From the NCBI RefSeq assembly GCF_001678675.1, contig NZ_LZRN01000002.1:124001-188000 (forward strand): a DNA stretch of 64,000 nt, read 5' to 3'. Under the pieces are notes generated by a model. That model was not told the DNA's origin, made no database searches, and saw only the letters and a program-made list of their open reading frames with translations. Positions 34,073 through 43,267 of the stretch are shown here, one piece after another (position 1 is the first letter of the stretch; every line of letters starts with the position of its first letter). The translations under genes were made by a program, and so were the position numbers. This DNA is from Gelidibacter algens (GTDB taxonomy: Bacteria > Bacteroidota > Bacteroidia > Flavobacteriales > Flavobacteriaceae).

Positions 34073-34882
34073 ATGGGATTATTTAAAAGAAACCCTTTTG
34101 GACATATACTTTTTGTAAAAAAATGGCTTATCCGCATCGTTGGTGCCATGACTCATAGGCGATTTAGGGGTTTTAATGAACTTCAAATAGAAGGTTCTGA
34201 AATCATTAAAAATTTGCCTGAAACCAACGTGCTCTTCATCTCCAATCATCAAACCTATTTTGCTGATGTGGTGGCCATGTTCCACGTGTTCAATGCCAGT
34301 TTGAGTGACCGTGATGATAGTATCAAAAACATTGGTTATTTATGGAACCCGAAGTTGAACATTTACTATGTGGCTGCTAAAGAAACCATGAGTTCTGGAT
34401 TATTGCCAAAAATATTGGCTTATGTGGGGTCTATCAGTATTGAGCGTACATGGAGGGCAGAAGGTAAAGAGGTGAACCGTCAGGTTAAAATGAGTGACAT
34501 TACGGCTATTTCCAAGGCTTTGGATGATGGATGGGTCATCACATTTCCGCAAGGCACAACAACGCCTTTTAAACCTATTAGAAAAGGGACAGCTCACATT
34601 ATTAAACGATACAAGCCAGTTGTTGTGCCTATTGTGATTGATGGCTTTAGACGCTCTTTCGATAAAAAAGGTATCCGCATCAAAAAAAAGAACATTCTTC
34701 AGTCCATGGAAATTAAAGAACCTCTGGTGATTGACTATGAGAACGAATCCATAGATCAGATTGTAGAAAAAATTGAATATGCCATTGAGCAGCATCCTTC
34801 ATTCCTGAAAGTTATTCCGCAAGACGAAATTATGGCACAAGAACAGCTTAACAAACTCCGTAAATGGAAAGTTAAGGAGTAG
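34073..34882 (+). CDS. 1-acyl-glycerol-3-phosphate acyltransferase-family protein (divergent PlsC type)
   Basis: ATG 34073 gives 269 residues (MGLFKRNPFGHILFVKKWLI); the frame to TTG 34037 is unlikely. The PlsC pattern is recognisable but altered. The catalytic HX4D box reads SNHQTYFAD, with His59 and Asp65 separated by five residues. The FPEGT box is FPQGT (158-162). VGSISIERTW stands at motif II. VVVPIVIDG fits the last motif. It is probably a membrane-associated acyltransferase for phospholipid or ornithine-type lipid synthesis; the altered boxes make the acceptor uncertain. Confidence 0.78.
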   Translation: MGLFKRNPFGHILFVKKWLIRIVGAMTHRRFRGFNELQIEGSEIIKNLPETNVLFISNHQTYFADVVAMFHVFNASLSDRDDSIKNIGYLWNPKLNIYYVAAKETMSSGLLPKILAYVGSISIERTWRAEGKEVNRQVKMSDITAISKALDDGWVITFPQGTTTPFKPIRKGTAHIIKRYKPVVVPIVIDGFRRSFDKKGIRIKKKNILQSMEIKEPLVIDYENESIDQIVEKIEYAIEQHPSFLKVIPQDEIMAQEQLNKLRKWKVKE

Positions 34883-34895
34883 GAAATACTTTTAG

Positions 34896-35542
34896 TTAAG
34901 ACAACATTTCCAACTTTTTCAATTCTTTATAATTCCGGTTGAGTTTTCTGAGCAATAGGCCATAAATCAGCCAATAGAAAAACAGTAAAATACCTGCAAA
35001 AACCGCGAATACTCCCGCAACAATAAGGATGGTCTTCGCGTAGAAAATAAAAACCTCACCGTTGGCAGCTGCAGTTTGAGCTTTGCTGATAAACGCTTTA
35101 TCCTGGTCAAACTCAATATACAATACAGCAATAACGGTTGTGGCCATTAATGCTAAATTGAAAAATACATAGTTTTTAACCGTTTTCCGAGTCTTTAAAA
35201 TATTCTCCATTAACACTTTGGAATTGTCAGTCGCTGAAATGCGTTTGAAATTTTTGTAGAATAAAAAGAAAAAATATGCCAATATCAAATATCCTACAAC
35301 GGATAATGGAATGAGAAGCCAATCAGAGTCCATTTTGTCAAATTCCTGTGCGTTTTTCGAGTCTTTAAAAAATAAAGAAAGTCCTGTCCATAGGGCAAAT
35401 TCCAAGAGACTGATAATGAAAATCCACTTAACGATGGACGATGATCTTTTTAAGATCATTTTATAGATAGCATTGGCAGAGACGTGAGGGTACTCGATCT
35501 CCTCCTTCTTCCAATGTTTTTTAATAATTCTAATTCATCCAT
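34896..35542 (-). pseudogene. Membrane partner protein of the ECF sigma factor, frameshifted near its start
   Basis: The open frame to 35459 encodes four membrane helices (LKRSSSIVKWIFIISLLEFA onwards) but lacks the family N-terminus. Upstream, ATG 35542 encodes MDELELLK, and after one added base in the A run (T run at 35517-35522 on the plus strand) it continues KKHWKKEEIEYPHVSANAIY straight into the open frame, giving about 215 residues. This N-terminus is characteristic of a flavobacterial family encoded right after ECF sigma genes, as here (5-base gap). It probably acts as a membrane regulator of the sigma factor. As written, full-length translation fails. Confidence 0.72.
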
Positions 35543-35546
35543 AAGA

Positions 35547-36041
35547 TTACGGATTAAGGATTGTTTTTAATTTGTTTTTGATCCTGTTCATTTTCACTCT
35601 TGCATTAACCTCACTGATCCCTAAGGTTTCACTTATTTCTCTGTAATCTTTATCCTCTAGATAAAGAAATACAAGTGCCTTTTCAATATCATTGAGTTGG
35701 CGTACGGCATCATATAATAATTTTAATTGTTGTTCTTCCGTATCGTCATAGTCTTCAGCTTTAATCTTAAACTGAAACGTTTCTAATTCATACGTATTAA
35801 TTGTGCGTTTAGATTTTCGGTATAGGGTGATGGCAGTATTAAGTCCAACACGATACATCCAAGTGCTAAATTTTGCATCGCCACGAAACTTAGGGTAAGC
35901 TTTCCATAATTGTATGGTGATCTCCTGAAACAAATCATTGTGCGCTTCTCTGTGGTTTGTATAGAGTCTACAAACTTTATGCACAATGTTTTGATGCTCT
36001 TCTAGCAACGCAACAAAATTATGTTCTAATTCTTTGTCCAA
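35547..36041 (-). CDS. ECF-type RNA polymerase sigma factor
   Basis: A 164-residue sigma factor. Region 2 includes DLFQEITIQLWKAYPKFRG and KFSTWMYRVGLNTAITLYRK. Region 4 is EKALVFLYLEDKDYREISET with LGISEVNARVKMNRIKNKLK. It starts at TTG 36041; no ATG is available before an in-frame stop. It is followed at once by the four-helix membrane protein, which may hold it inactive. The cognate promoters cannot be deduced here. Confidence 0.92.
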   Translation of the reverse strand: MDKELEHNFVALLEEHQNIVHKVCRLYTNHREAHNDLFQEITIQLWKAYPKFRGDAKFSTWMYRVGLNTAITLYRKSKRTINTYELETFQFKIKAEDYDDTEEQQLKLLYDAVRQLNDIEKALVFLYLEDKDYREISETLGISEVNARVKMNRIKNKLKTILNP

Positions 36042-36208
36042 ATCGGGTAGTTAGTTATAGTGTTAGTAGAGGAATTGTGGAAATTGTTACAGGAATTTGA
36101 GTTTATTTTTAAAGAAAAATAAAGTATATATGGGTTAAATTAAAAGTTGTTATAAAATGTCATATATACCTGATTATTATATATTTAAACTGTTACTATT
36201 GATAAAAG

Positions 36209-36877
36209 CTATCGCTGTTTCAAAAGGCCTAAGACAATGAAATATTGTGCCAAGGCATACGTGAGCATGATGCTGATGCTAGAAAATCTTAAAGGCATAT
36301 AAAATTTATTCAAGGCTAAAAGACTGTCTGAAATTAAAAACAATAACGCGCCTAAAAATACCAAAATAAAACTTTTTGAGGGTACTTTTTTCTGTCTTAA
36401 GAATGCCGTAATGGCCATCATTAAAATGACAATCATATAAATTAATACTGGAATTAACAAGTCGCCCAAACCATCTTTAAGCAGATAAAAAAGACCTAGG
36501 GCATAAATAAAAAAAACAGCACTTACCCCTAAAAGATTTATTTTAGGATTTCTATAGATCAGAAAAACCAAACAATAGCATACATGCGCCACTAAAAATG
36601 AAACCAAACCAAGCATAAAATAATGCGGTGACATGTCCACAAACATTAAAAGCACATCGCCCAGCAAAGAAAAAACGAGCGCCAGTACCGTAATGATTCT
36701 TGTTTTTGAGGCCAACCCTTTACTTTGGCTATAAAAGAAGACTGTTAAAGCTATTAGCAGAGAAGGTTTGGTTATGTAATGCCATGCTGAAAGGCTTTGT
36801 ATACTGCCACAAATGAGCTCAGCAGTAATGAGCAGTATAAAAATGGAGGTAAATAGTTTGTCAGTTTTGGTGAGCAT
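36209..36877 (-). CDS. Lysoplasmalogenase (YhhN family)
   Basis: A 222-residue protein of about eight membrane helices. The YhhN signature is spread over HYITKPSLLIALTVFF, FSLLGDVLLMF and GALLFLISDSLLALNKF, with the conserved Lys, Asp and Asp-Ser positions. The family hydrolyses lysoplasmalogen vinyl ethers in animals; in bacteria the substrate is not certain. A single gene upstream of the ECF sigma gene on the same strand. Confidence 0.88.
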   Translation of the reverse strand: MLTKTDKLFTSIFILLITAELICGSIQSLSAWHYITKPSLLIALTVFFYSQSKGLASKTRIITVLALVFSLLGDVLLMFVDMSPHYFMLGLVSFLVAHVCYCLVFLIYRNPKINLLGVSAVFFIYALGLFYLLKDGLGDLLIPVLIYMIVILMMAITAFLRQKKVPSKSFILVFLGALLFLISDSLLALNKFYMPLRFSSISIMLTYALAQYFIVLGLLKQR

Positions 36878-37036
36878 GGTTGGGAATTTGGATCTAATAT
36901 ACTAAAATGAAAGTATTATGCACATTATAAGCCGTTCTGCCAGTTCATCCTCCAATTATGACAGTTGGGAACTTATGAATTTTTATTCTGTTTGATTCGG
37001 TCCACATTTGTCCCATCAACTAATCAATCGATCATT

Positions 37037-39190
37037 ATGAAAGCTTTACCGACCTTATTTTTATTTTTCGCACTTATCAAAAGTTTTAGCCAAACTACAA
37101 TCTCAGGAAAGGTAACGGATCCTAAAGGATTCCCGATTGAAGGCGCCAATGTATACTTGGAAGGTTCCTATGATGGCGGCACCACTGACATTTCAGGATT
37201 CTTTTCTTTCAGAACGAGCGAGACAGGAACCCAGACCTTGGTCATTTCCTTTTTGTCCTTTGAAACCTTTAAAAAGCTAGCTGATGTTTCAACAATGACC
37301 GCATTACAGATCAAACTTATGGAAGATGTGAACGCCTTGGATGCTGTTGTACTTTCTGCCGGAACCTTTGAAGCAGGTGATAATAGTAAAGTCTCCGTAC
37401 TGAAGCCTTTAGATGTGGTAACAACCGCAAGTGCCTTGGGCGATTTTGTTGGGGCGTTGCAAACCTTGCCGGGAACATCAACCGTGGCTGAAGACGGCCG
37501 CTTATTTGTACGTGGTGGCGAGGCAGATGAAACCCAAATTTTCATAGATGGCATTCGTGTATTTACGCCTTATAGTCCGACAACCAATAATATACCAACC
37601 CGCGGCCGTTATTCGCCATTCTTATTTGACGGCATTACCTTTTCCACTGGTGGGTATTCGGCAGAATATGGCCAGGCGCTCTCCAGCGTTTTATTGCTCA
37701 ATACCATTGATGAACCCGATCAAAACAAAACAGATATTGCCATTATGACCTTGGGTGGTGGCATTGGCAATACTCAAAAGTGGGATAAAAGTTCGTTGAG
37801 CGCCAATGCCTCTTATATTAATCTGGCGCCCTATATTGCCTTGCTTCCGGATAGAAATAAATGGGACAAACCTTTTCAGTCCGCCTCAGGTGAAGCTGTC
37901 TATAGACGGCATTTTGAGACTGGGCTACTCAAACTTTACAGTGCTTTTGATACCTCCAATTTTGAATTGACCCAAGAAGACATCAACAGCACTGATGGGG
38001 TCCATTTTAAACTCAACAATAAAAACTTCTATTTTAATGGCTCTTATCAAGGTATGCTAACCGATGTTTGGACTGTTTTTGGCGGGTTGAGCTATACGCA
38101 TGCTAAAACCGATGTTGGTATTATGGACAGCGATATCGATAACATTGAAAATTCATACCACACCAAACTCAAATTTAAACGCCGCTTTAGCAATCGGTTG
38201 AAGCTGGCTCTTGGAGCCGAATATTTTTCAACCCATTTTAATGAATATTACAAAGACGATTTGGTGTCATCTGCCACTAACGGGTTCACTAACAACATAG
38301 CAGCTTCATTTGTTGAAGCGGATGTTATTTTTTCAAAAAAATTGGCCTTAAAAGCAGGATTGCGTGCAGACTATAGCCAAATGTTCGAGTCTGTTGCCGT
38401 TGCGCCCCGATTATCATTGGCCTATAAGACAGCCAAAAATAGCCAAGTGTCATTTGCCTATGGTAATTTCTATCAAAACCCAAGTAATGACATTTTAAAG
38501 TTTGATCAGAATCTTGAACCGCAGCATACTGACCATTATATCTTTAACTATCAATACAATGCTGAAGGCCGAATTTTTAGGGCCGAAGCTTACTATAAAA
38601 ACTATAAACGATTGGTAAAATACGATACTGAATTTGTTGATTTTGATAGTAATTTCAAAAGCACAGGCAGTGGCTATGCGAAGGGTATTGATTTGTTTTG
38701 GCGTGATAATAAGAACATCAAGAATGTAGATTATTGGGTGAGTTATTCATTTTTGGATACAAAACGTGATTATAAAAACTATCCTAGTGCCGCACAGCCT
38801 AATTTTGTCAATACCCACAATATTTCAGTAGTGGCTAAATATTGGATAGACGATTGGAAAAGTCAGGTTGGTTTTAGTTATGGTTTTGCTTCTGGAAGAA
38901 ATTACACCGATCCTAATCAGGAAGGATTTTTGAATGCCAAAACAAAATCTTATAACAGCTTGAGCCTTAATTGGGCGTATTTATTAAGTCCCCAAAAGAT
39001 ACTGTATGCCTCAGTGAATAATGCTTTGGGCTTCAAGAATATCAACGGCTACCAATATGCAAATACAGCAGATGTCAATGGCAGCTTTTCAAGGAGAGCT
39101 TTGCGTCCCGCTGCAGATCAATTCTTTTTTGTGGGATTCTTTTGGACAATCAGTGATAAAGGAACAGATAATCAGTTGGACAACTTGTAG
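37037..39190 (+). CDS. TonB-dependent outer-membrane receptor with carboxypeptidase-regulatory-like domain
   Basis: ATG 37037 gives 717 residues; the open frame begins at 36965 but the signal peptide MKALPTLFLFFALIKSFSQ fixes the start. Residues about 22-105 are a CarboxypepD_reg-like domain (ISGKVTDPKGFPIEGANVYL). A plug follows with LPGTSTVAEDGRLFVRGGEA and a barrel to the C-terminus. No SusD-like partner is adjacent, so it is not a standard polysaccharide locus. Substrate unknown; it may take up a metal complex or small peptide. Confidence 0.92.
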   Translation: MKALPTLFLFFALIKSFSQTTISGKVTDPKGFPIEGANVYLEGSYDGGTTDISGFFSFRTSETGTQTLVISFLSFETFKKLADVSTMTALQIKLMEDVNALDAVVLSAGTFEAGDNSKVSVLKPLDVVTTASALGDFVGALQTLPGTSTVAEDGRLFVRGGEADETQIFIDGIRVFTPYSPTTNNIPTRGRYSPFLFDGITFSTGGYSAEYGQALSSVLLLNTIDEPDQNKTDIAIMTLGGGIGNTQKWDKSSLSANASYINLAPYIALLPDRNKWDKPFQSASGEAVYRRHFETGLLKLYSAFDTSNFELTQEDINSTDGVHFKLNNKNFYFNGSYQGMLTDVWTVFGGLSYTHAKTDVGIMDSDIDNIENSYHTKLKFKRRFSNRLKLALGAEYFSTHFNEYYKDDLVSSATNGFTNNIAASFVEADVIFSKKLALKAGLRADYSQMFESVAVAPRLSLAYKTAKNSQVSFAYGNFYQNPSNDILKFDQNLEPQHTDHYIFNYQYNAEGRIFRAEAYYKNYKRLVKYDTEFVDFDSNFKSTGSGYAKGIDLFWRDNKNIKNVDYWVSYSFLDTKRDYKNYPSAAQPNFVNTHNISVVAKYWIDDWKSQVGFSYGFASGRNYTDPNQEGFLNAKTKSYNSLSLNWAYLLSPQKILYASVNNALGFKNINGYQYANTADVNGSFSRRALRPAADQFFFVGFFWTISDKGTDNQLDNL

Positions 39191-39343
39191 TCTTAGAATG
39201 TATTTTTATTAAGGAATGTTGTTCTTACTCAGTTTGCACAAGTACCAAGAATGATTTTAAAATTTGATATGCAATAGCCTAAAGCCTATGGGAGATTTTA
39301 CAAAACGCAACGCAAAAGTGGGCACAGGCCTAAAGCAATTTCC

Positions 39344-40417
39344 TCAGGACTCATTTTTTGTTTTGAGCTTCGCCAACTGTTTTTGCGCTTTTTCTAGTTG
39401 ATCCTTAGTGGCTGGTTCGGGCAATTGTTCTTTGGCACCATCTGGCTCAAAAGTCAATTCTACATAATATGGAAAATGGTCTGAGTCAATTGATTCGCAA
39501 CTCTTCATATGTAATAATCTAAACTCGGGAGACACGTAAACATGGTCCAAAGGCCATCGGAATAAATACTTCTGGGCATTGAACGTACTGAAAAAACCAC
39601 GTCCAACCCTAATATCCAACAATTCACTTGTGGCTTGAAACAGTTTGGAGGTAGATGACCATGGAATATCATTGAAATCGCCAATAACTATTACAGGAAC
39701 CTCTGATTCACGTGCCAATGCAGAAGTCATCATAAGTTCCGCATCTCTATCTGTAGACAAGGGGTTTTCTTGTGGCATTGGTGGTGTGGGATGGATGGCA
39801 TAAAGTTGTATCACATCTCCAGAAGGTAAGCGTACCTTGCTATGTATGGATGGGATGCTATCGGTTACCAAAAATTTCACTTCTGGGTTTATGAGTTCTA
39901 GTTTGGAATACATTAAAATGCCGTAGGTGTTCTCTAGAGGTAGTTCTAATTTGTATTTGTAATCTGAAGTAAGGTTTTGAACTATGGCATCTTTCCAACG
40001 TTTATTTGCTTCCGTAAATACCATAATGTCTGCGTCCAATTCTTTAATGAGGTCTATTAAATGGTCGTTATTTTCGTTTTTCTGTAAGACATTTGCCGTT
40101 AACAATTTTATTTTTGGTATCGTATTGGTCACTGTTGCAGCCATAACTTCTTTTTCATGGAAGGGTGTATAAGGAACTATTTTGTAAAATTGATAAATAA
40201 AACAGGCGATGAGCATTAAGATGAACGCATAGTCTTTAATGTTTTTAAAATCGAATTTGATGCAATAGACAACAATTGCAATAAAAGTGAGGGTCGTCAG
40301 CTGAATATGTGGAAAATCAAACATCCGTATCCACCAGTAATCTGTTGGAATTAATGGAATTAACGTAAAAATTATGGCAATGATGCCAAACCCGAATAAA
40401 ATTTTCTTTAGGAGCAC
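39344..40417 (-). CDS. Membrane-anchored endonuclease/exonuclease/phosphatase-family protein
   Basis: A 357-residue protein starting at GTG 40417. Three N-terminal membrane helices (about 5-90) precede an exported EEP domain: KLLTANVLQKNEN, MVFTEANKRW with the metal Glu, IHPTPPMPQEN, VIGDFNDIPWSS, PLDHVYVSP and SDHFPYYVEL. The tail after residue 325 is a charged helix. This three-helix form is common in bacteria and may act on lipids or nucleotides at the outer face of the inner membrane. The preceding 150 bases after the TonB receptor hold nothing recognisable. Confidence 0.87.
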   Translation of the reverse strand: MLLKKILFGFGIIAIIFTLIPLIPTDYWWIRMFDFPHIQLTTLTFIAIVVYCIKFDFKNIKDYAFILMLIACFIYQFYKIVPYTPFHEKEVMAATVTNTIPKIKLLTANVLQKNENNDHLIDLIKELDADIMVFTEANKRWKDAIVQNLTSDYKYKLELPLENTYGILMYSKLELINPEVKFLVTDSIPSIHSKVRLPSGDVIQLYAIHPTPPMPQENPLSTDRDAELMMTSALARESEVPVIVIGDFNDIPWSSTSKLFQATSELLDIRVGRGFFSTFNAQKYLFRWPLDHVYVSPEFRLLHMKSCESIDSDHFPYYVELTFEPDGAKEQLPEPATKDQLEKAQKQLAKLKTKNES

Positions 40418-40560
40418 AAATATTTATTTTTTATCAAAGTAGTGATAATTATGGAATACACTACAATAGCCCATCAAAATAAAGGATTAGCGTTAAAGCT
40501 TTTATCAATTGAAACACATTTTCTCTTCTGAATTAAAGAAATTGCGTAAAACTTTATATC

Positions 40561-40878
40561 ATGAATATAGCGTATCTAAATTGTATTGAAGCCTGCCAAA
40601 AGTGCTTGGTAGACTGTCAAAATTGTCTCATTCAAATGGCTGGGATGAAAAGTATGAACGACTGTCCCAAATGTTGTGTCCAGTGTATTGATGCGTGTTT
40701 GGTTTGCATCAAAATGATGTCAGCAAACAGTGACTATACAGCGGAATACTGCAAATTGTGTGCTGATATTTGCGATTGGTGTGCAGAACAATGTGGCCAA
40801 CATGATCATGAACACTGCCAAAATTGCGCAGAATCTTGTAGAAAGTGTGCAGAAGAATGCAGAAAAATAGCCGCATAA
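40561..40878 (+). CDS. Four-helix-bundle copper-storage-type protein (Csp, DUF326)
   Basis: A 105-residue protein with 21 cysteines in CxxC, CxxxC and CC spacings (CIEACQKCLVDCQNC, CPKCCVQCIDACLVC, CKLCADICDWCAEQC, CQNCAESCRKCAEEC) spread over four helices. In Csp proteins such cysteines line the inside of the bundle and hold many Cu(I) ions. There is no signal peptide, so it is cytosolic like Csp3. HDHEH between helices 3 and 4 may help metal entry. Single gene, 26 bases before the GH3 gene. Confidence 0.92.
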   Translation: MNIAYLNCIEACQKCLVDCQNCLIQMAGMKSMNDCPKCCVQCIDACLVCIKMMSANSDYTAEYCKLCADICDWCAEQCGQHDHEHCQNCAESCRKCAEECRKIAA

Positions 40879-40904
40879 ACTCAATCGTATTTTATCTTTA
40901 GCCC

Positions 40905-42428
40905 ATGGCAATACTCGGTAATATCATTAAAGGATTCATTGATGTCAAAGAATCTTTTTCTTCAGGGCACAATCCTGTTGAAGAACAGCAAGCAGTTTTA
41001 AAAAAGCTTTTAACTAAAGCTAAAGACACTGCTTTCGGAAAACATTATGACTTTGAATCCATACTGGAATCAGAAGAACCGGCAAATGTTTTTGCAAACA
41101 AAGTGCCTTATTTTGATTACAATAAAATTCAAAAAGAATGGTGGTATCGCCTTCAGGAAGGTGAAGAAAACGTCACATGGCCAGGGCATCCACAATATTT
41201 TGCTTTGAGTTCTGGTACTACAGGAAATTCTAGCAAGCGCATTCCTGTAACTGATGATATGATAGAGGCGATAAAAAAAACAGGTATTCAACAGGTTTTC
41301 GCACTGAGTAATTTTGATTTTCCGGGTGATTTTTTCGAAAAGGAAATCATGATGTTGGGAAGTTCAACAGAACTAAAAGAAAACAATGACCACTTGGAGG
41401 GCGAAATAAGTGGGATTAGTGCCAGTAATATTCCATTTTGGTTTCGGTCATATTACAAGCCAGGAGAGGAGATTTCTAAAATTGACGATTGGGATGCTCG
41501 CGTGCAAAGAATTGCCGAGAATGCAGAAAATTGGGATATTGGCGCCTTAAGTGGGATTCCATCTTGGATTGAACTTATGCTTCAAAAAGTTATCAGTCAT
41601 CACAAACTGAACAATATCCACGACATTTGGCCTAATCTTCAAGTGTATACGTCAGGTGGTGTAGCTTTTGGGCCTTATGAAAAAAGTTTCAATGCGTTAA
41701 TGGGCCATTCCATCACTGTAATTGATACCTATTTGGCATCGGAAGGTTTTGTGGCATTTCAATCAAGACCAGAAACCGATGCTATGAAATTGGTAACTGA
41801 TGAAGGGGTGTACTTTGAATTTGTCCCTTTCAAACCAGAGTATATCAATGATGATGGTGCATTAATTACGGATGCGCCGTCTGTAACATTGAAAGACGTC
41901 ACATTAGATCAAGATTATGTATTGGTAATGAGTACTGTTAGTGGTGCATGGCGCTATGAAATTGGAGACACTATTGCTTTTACAGATGTGGCCCGTGCCG
42001 AAATTAAAATTACGGGGCGCACTAAGTTTTTCTTAAATACTGTGGGGTCGCAATTATCCGTCAACAAAATGGATGATGCCATGAAGCATTTGGAAGCGGA
42101 GTTCTCTACAAAAATTCCTGAATATACTATTTGTGCGAAACGCTGTGAAGATGGAGAATTTTACCATTGCTGGTATATTGGTACTGAAGATGATCTTAAT
42201 GAAGCGGCAATAGCAGAAAGTTTGGACAATTTTTTAAAAGAGGCCAACAAAAACTATAAAGTTGCCCGTAGTAAGGCTTTAAAAGGTGTAAAGGTCAAAC
42301 GTATAATACCGTCTATCTTTTATGAGTGGAGTGGTGCCAACAAGAAAAAAGGTGGCCAAGTAAAAATGGAACGAGTAATGAATGAGGATAAGTTTGAGGA
42401 ATGGGAGCAGTTTGTTACTGAACAATAG
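40905..42428 (+). CDS. GH3-family acyl-acid-amido synthetase-like protein
   Basis: A 507-residue member of the ANL adenylating superfamily, GH3 branch. The phosphate-binding motif is FALSSGTTGNSSKRIPVT; later marks are TSGGVAFGPYEKSF, YLASEGFVAFQ, YEIGDTIAFTD and GRTKFFLNTVGSQLSVNKMD. In plants GH3 enzymes join amino acids to jasmonate or auxin. Bacteroidota homologues are common, but the acid and amine are unknown. Its 3' end overlaps the convergent metallopeptidase gene by 14 bases. Confidence 0.9.
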   Translation: MAILGNIIKGFIDVKESFSSGHNPVEEQQAVLKKLLTKAKDTAFGKHYDFESILESEEPANVFANKVPYFDYNKIQKEWWYRLQEGEENVTWPGHPQYFALSSGTTGNSSKRIPVTDDMIEAIKKTGIQQVFALSNFDFPGDFFEKEIMMLGSSTELKENNDHLEGEISGISASNIPFWFRSYYKPGEEISKIDDWDARVQRIAENAENWDIGALSGIPSWIELMLQKVISHHKLNNIHDIWPNLQVYTSGGVAFGPYEKSFNALMGHSITVIDTYLASEGFVAFQSRPETDAMKLVTDEGVYFEFVPFKPEYINDDGALITDAPSVTLKDVTLDQDYVLVMSTVSGAWRYEIGDTIAFTDVARAEIKITGRTKFFLNTVGSQLSVNKMDDAMKHLEAEFSTKIPEYTICAKRCEDGEFYHCWYIGTEDDLNEAAIAESLDNFLKEANKNYKVARSKALKGVKVKRIIPSIFYEWSGANKKKGGQVKMERVMNEDKFEEWEQFVTEQ

Positions 42429-43035
42429 CCTCAGTTTCTTTTGCTGCTGTGTTTCTTTTGTCAATAATGTCCATGATCTCTTCAGGTGATAAATAGTATT
42501 TTTTGATACGGAGTTTGTAAGCTTCATGTATCTCGGCATTGTTCAAAATAAAGTCCTTTGTTTTAAGAATATAGTCTTCCATATTGTGCTGTACCGCGTA
42601 AGTATCTGCAGCACGTTCAGCTTCCACAATATGATTGTCAGACATCACATACTTTACTCCAAACCATAAGAGGTTGAGTTTGCTTCTATTGGTGTAATCT
42701 ATAATATGCCCTAGTTCATGACCAATCCACCCAACCAACACATCTGAAGGAATATTTGTGGTCAGGAATTTTTTATCTGCAATTTTAAAGGTTTCGCTGA
42801 TAAGCACCACATAGGATCTATTTTTCCGACTTCTAAAAAAGCTGTCAAATGTTGGTCTTGCCTGCATTGTTGATTTTTTGATGTTTTCCTTGAATCTAAA
42901 CTCTATGGACGTTTCTTGCAGTTCAGGATAATACGCCAAGGCTTTATGGATTTCTTCAGAGATGGAATCAGGAATTATATGTTGTGCGTTCATTGACGTG
43001 CTTAGTGTAATAATTAAAAAGATGAGATACTTCAT
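42415..43035 (-). CDS. Exported M48-like zinc metallopeptidase
   Basis: A 206-residue protein with a signal peptide (YLIFLIITLSTSMNAQ). The zinc site is GWIGHELGHIIDY (His106, Glu107, His110), with a downstream EAERAADTYA whose Glu is the likely third ligand. The HExxH...ExxxD pattern resembles M48 or minimal gluzincin proteins, but no transmembrane HtpX part is present. Probably a periplasmic endopeptidase; substrate unknown. Convergent with, and 14 bases into, the GH3 gene. Confidence 0.8.
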   Translation of the reverse strand: MKYLIFLIITLSTSMNAQHIIPDSISEEIHKALAYYPELQETSIEFRFKENIKKSTMQARPTFDSFFRSRKNRSYVVLISETFKIADKKFLTTNIPSDVLVGWIGHELGHIIDYTNRSKLNLLWFGVKYVMSDNHIVEAERAADTYAVQHNMEDYILKTKDFILNNAEIHEAYKLRIKKYYLSPEEIMDIIDKRNTAAKETEAIVQ

Positions 43036-43267
43036 AAGGTAGAAGCCTCAAAATACATTTATTTAGCTGCAATTGGGCAGGTTTTACTTTTATTTAACGA
43101 AAAGTGATTAGCGTTATAATTTGAATTTTTGCGGTATTGGAGCCTTCTAATGTGTTTTAAGTATGACAGCTAACGCCCTAGAATCGGCGTTAAAGTGATT
43201 ATTTTTTGCTCAAATTTGAAAAAGACGGTTTTACGACTGTTTTTTTTATATGTGAAATTCTCCGCGT

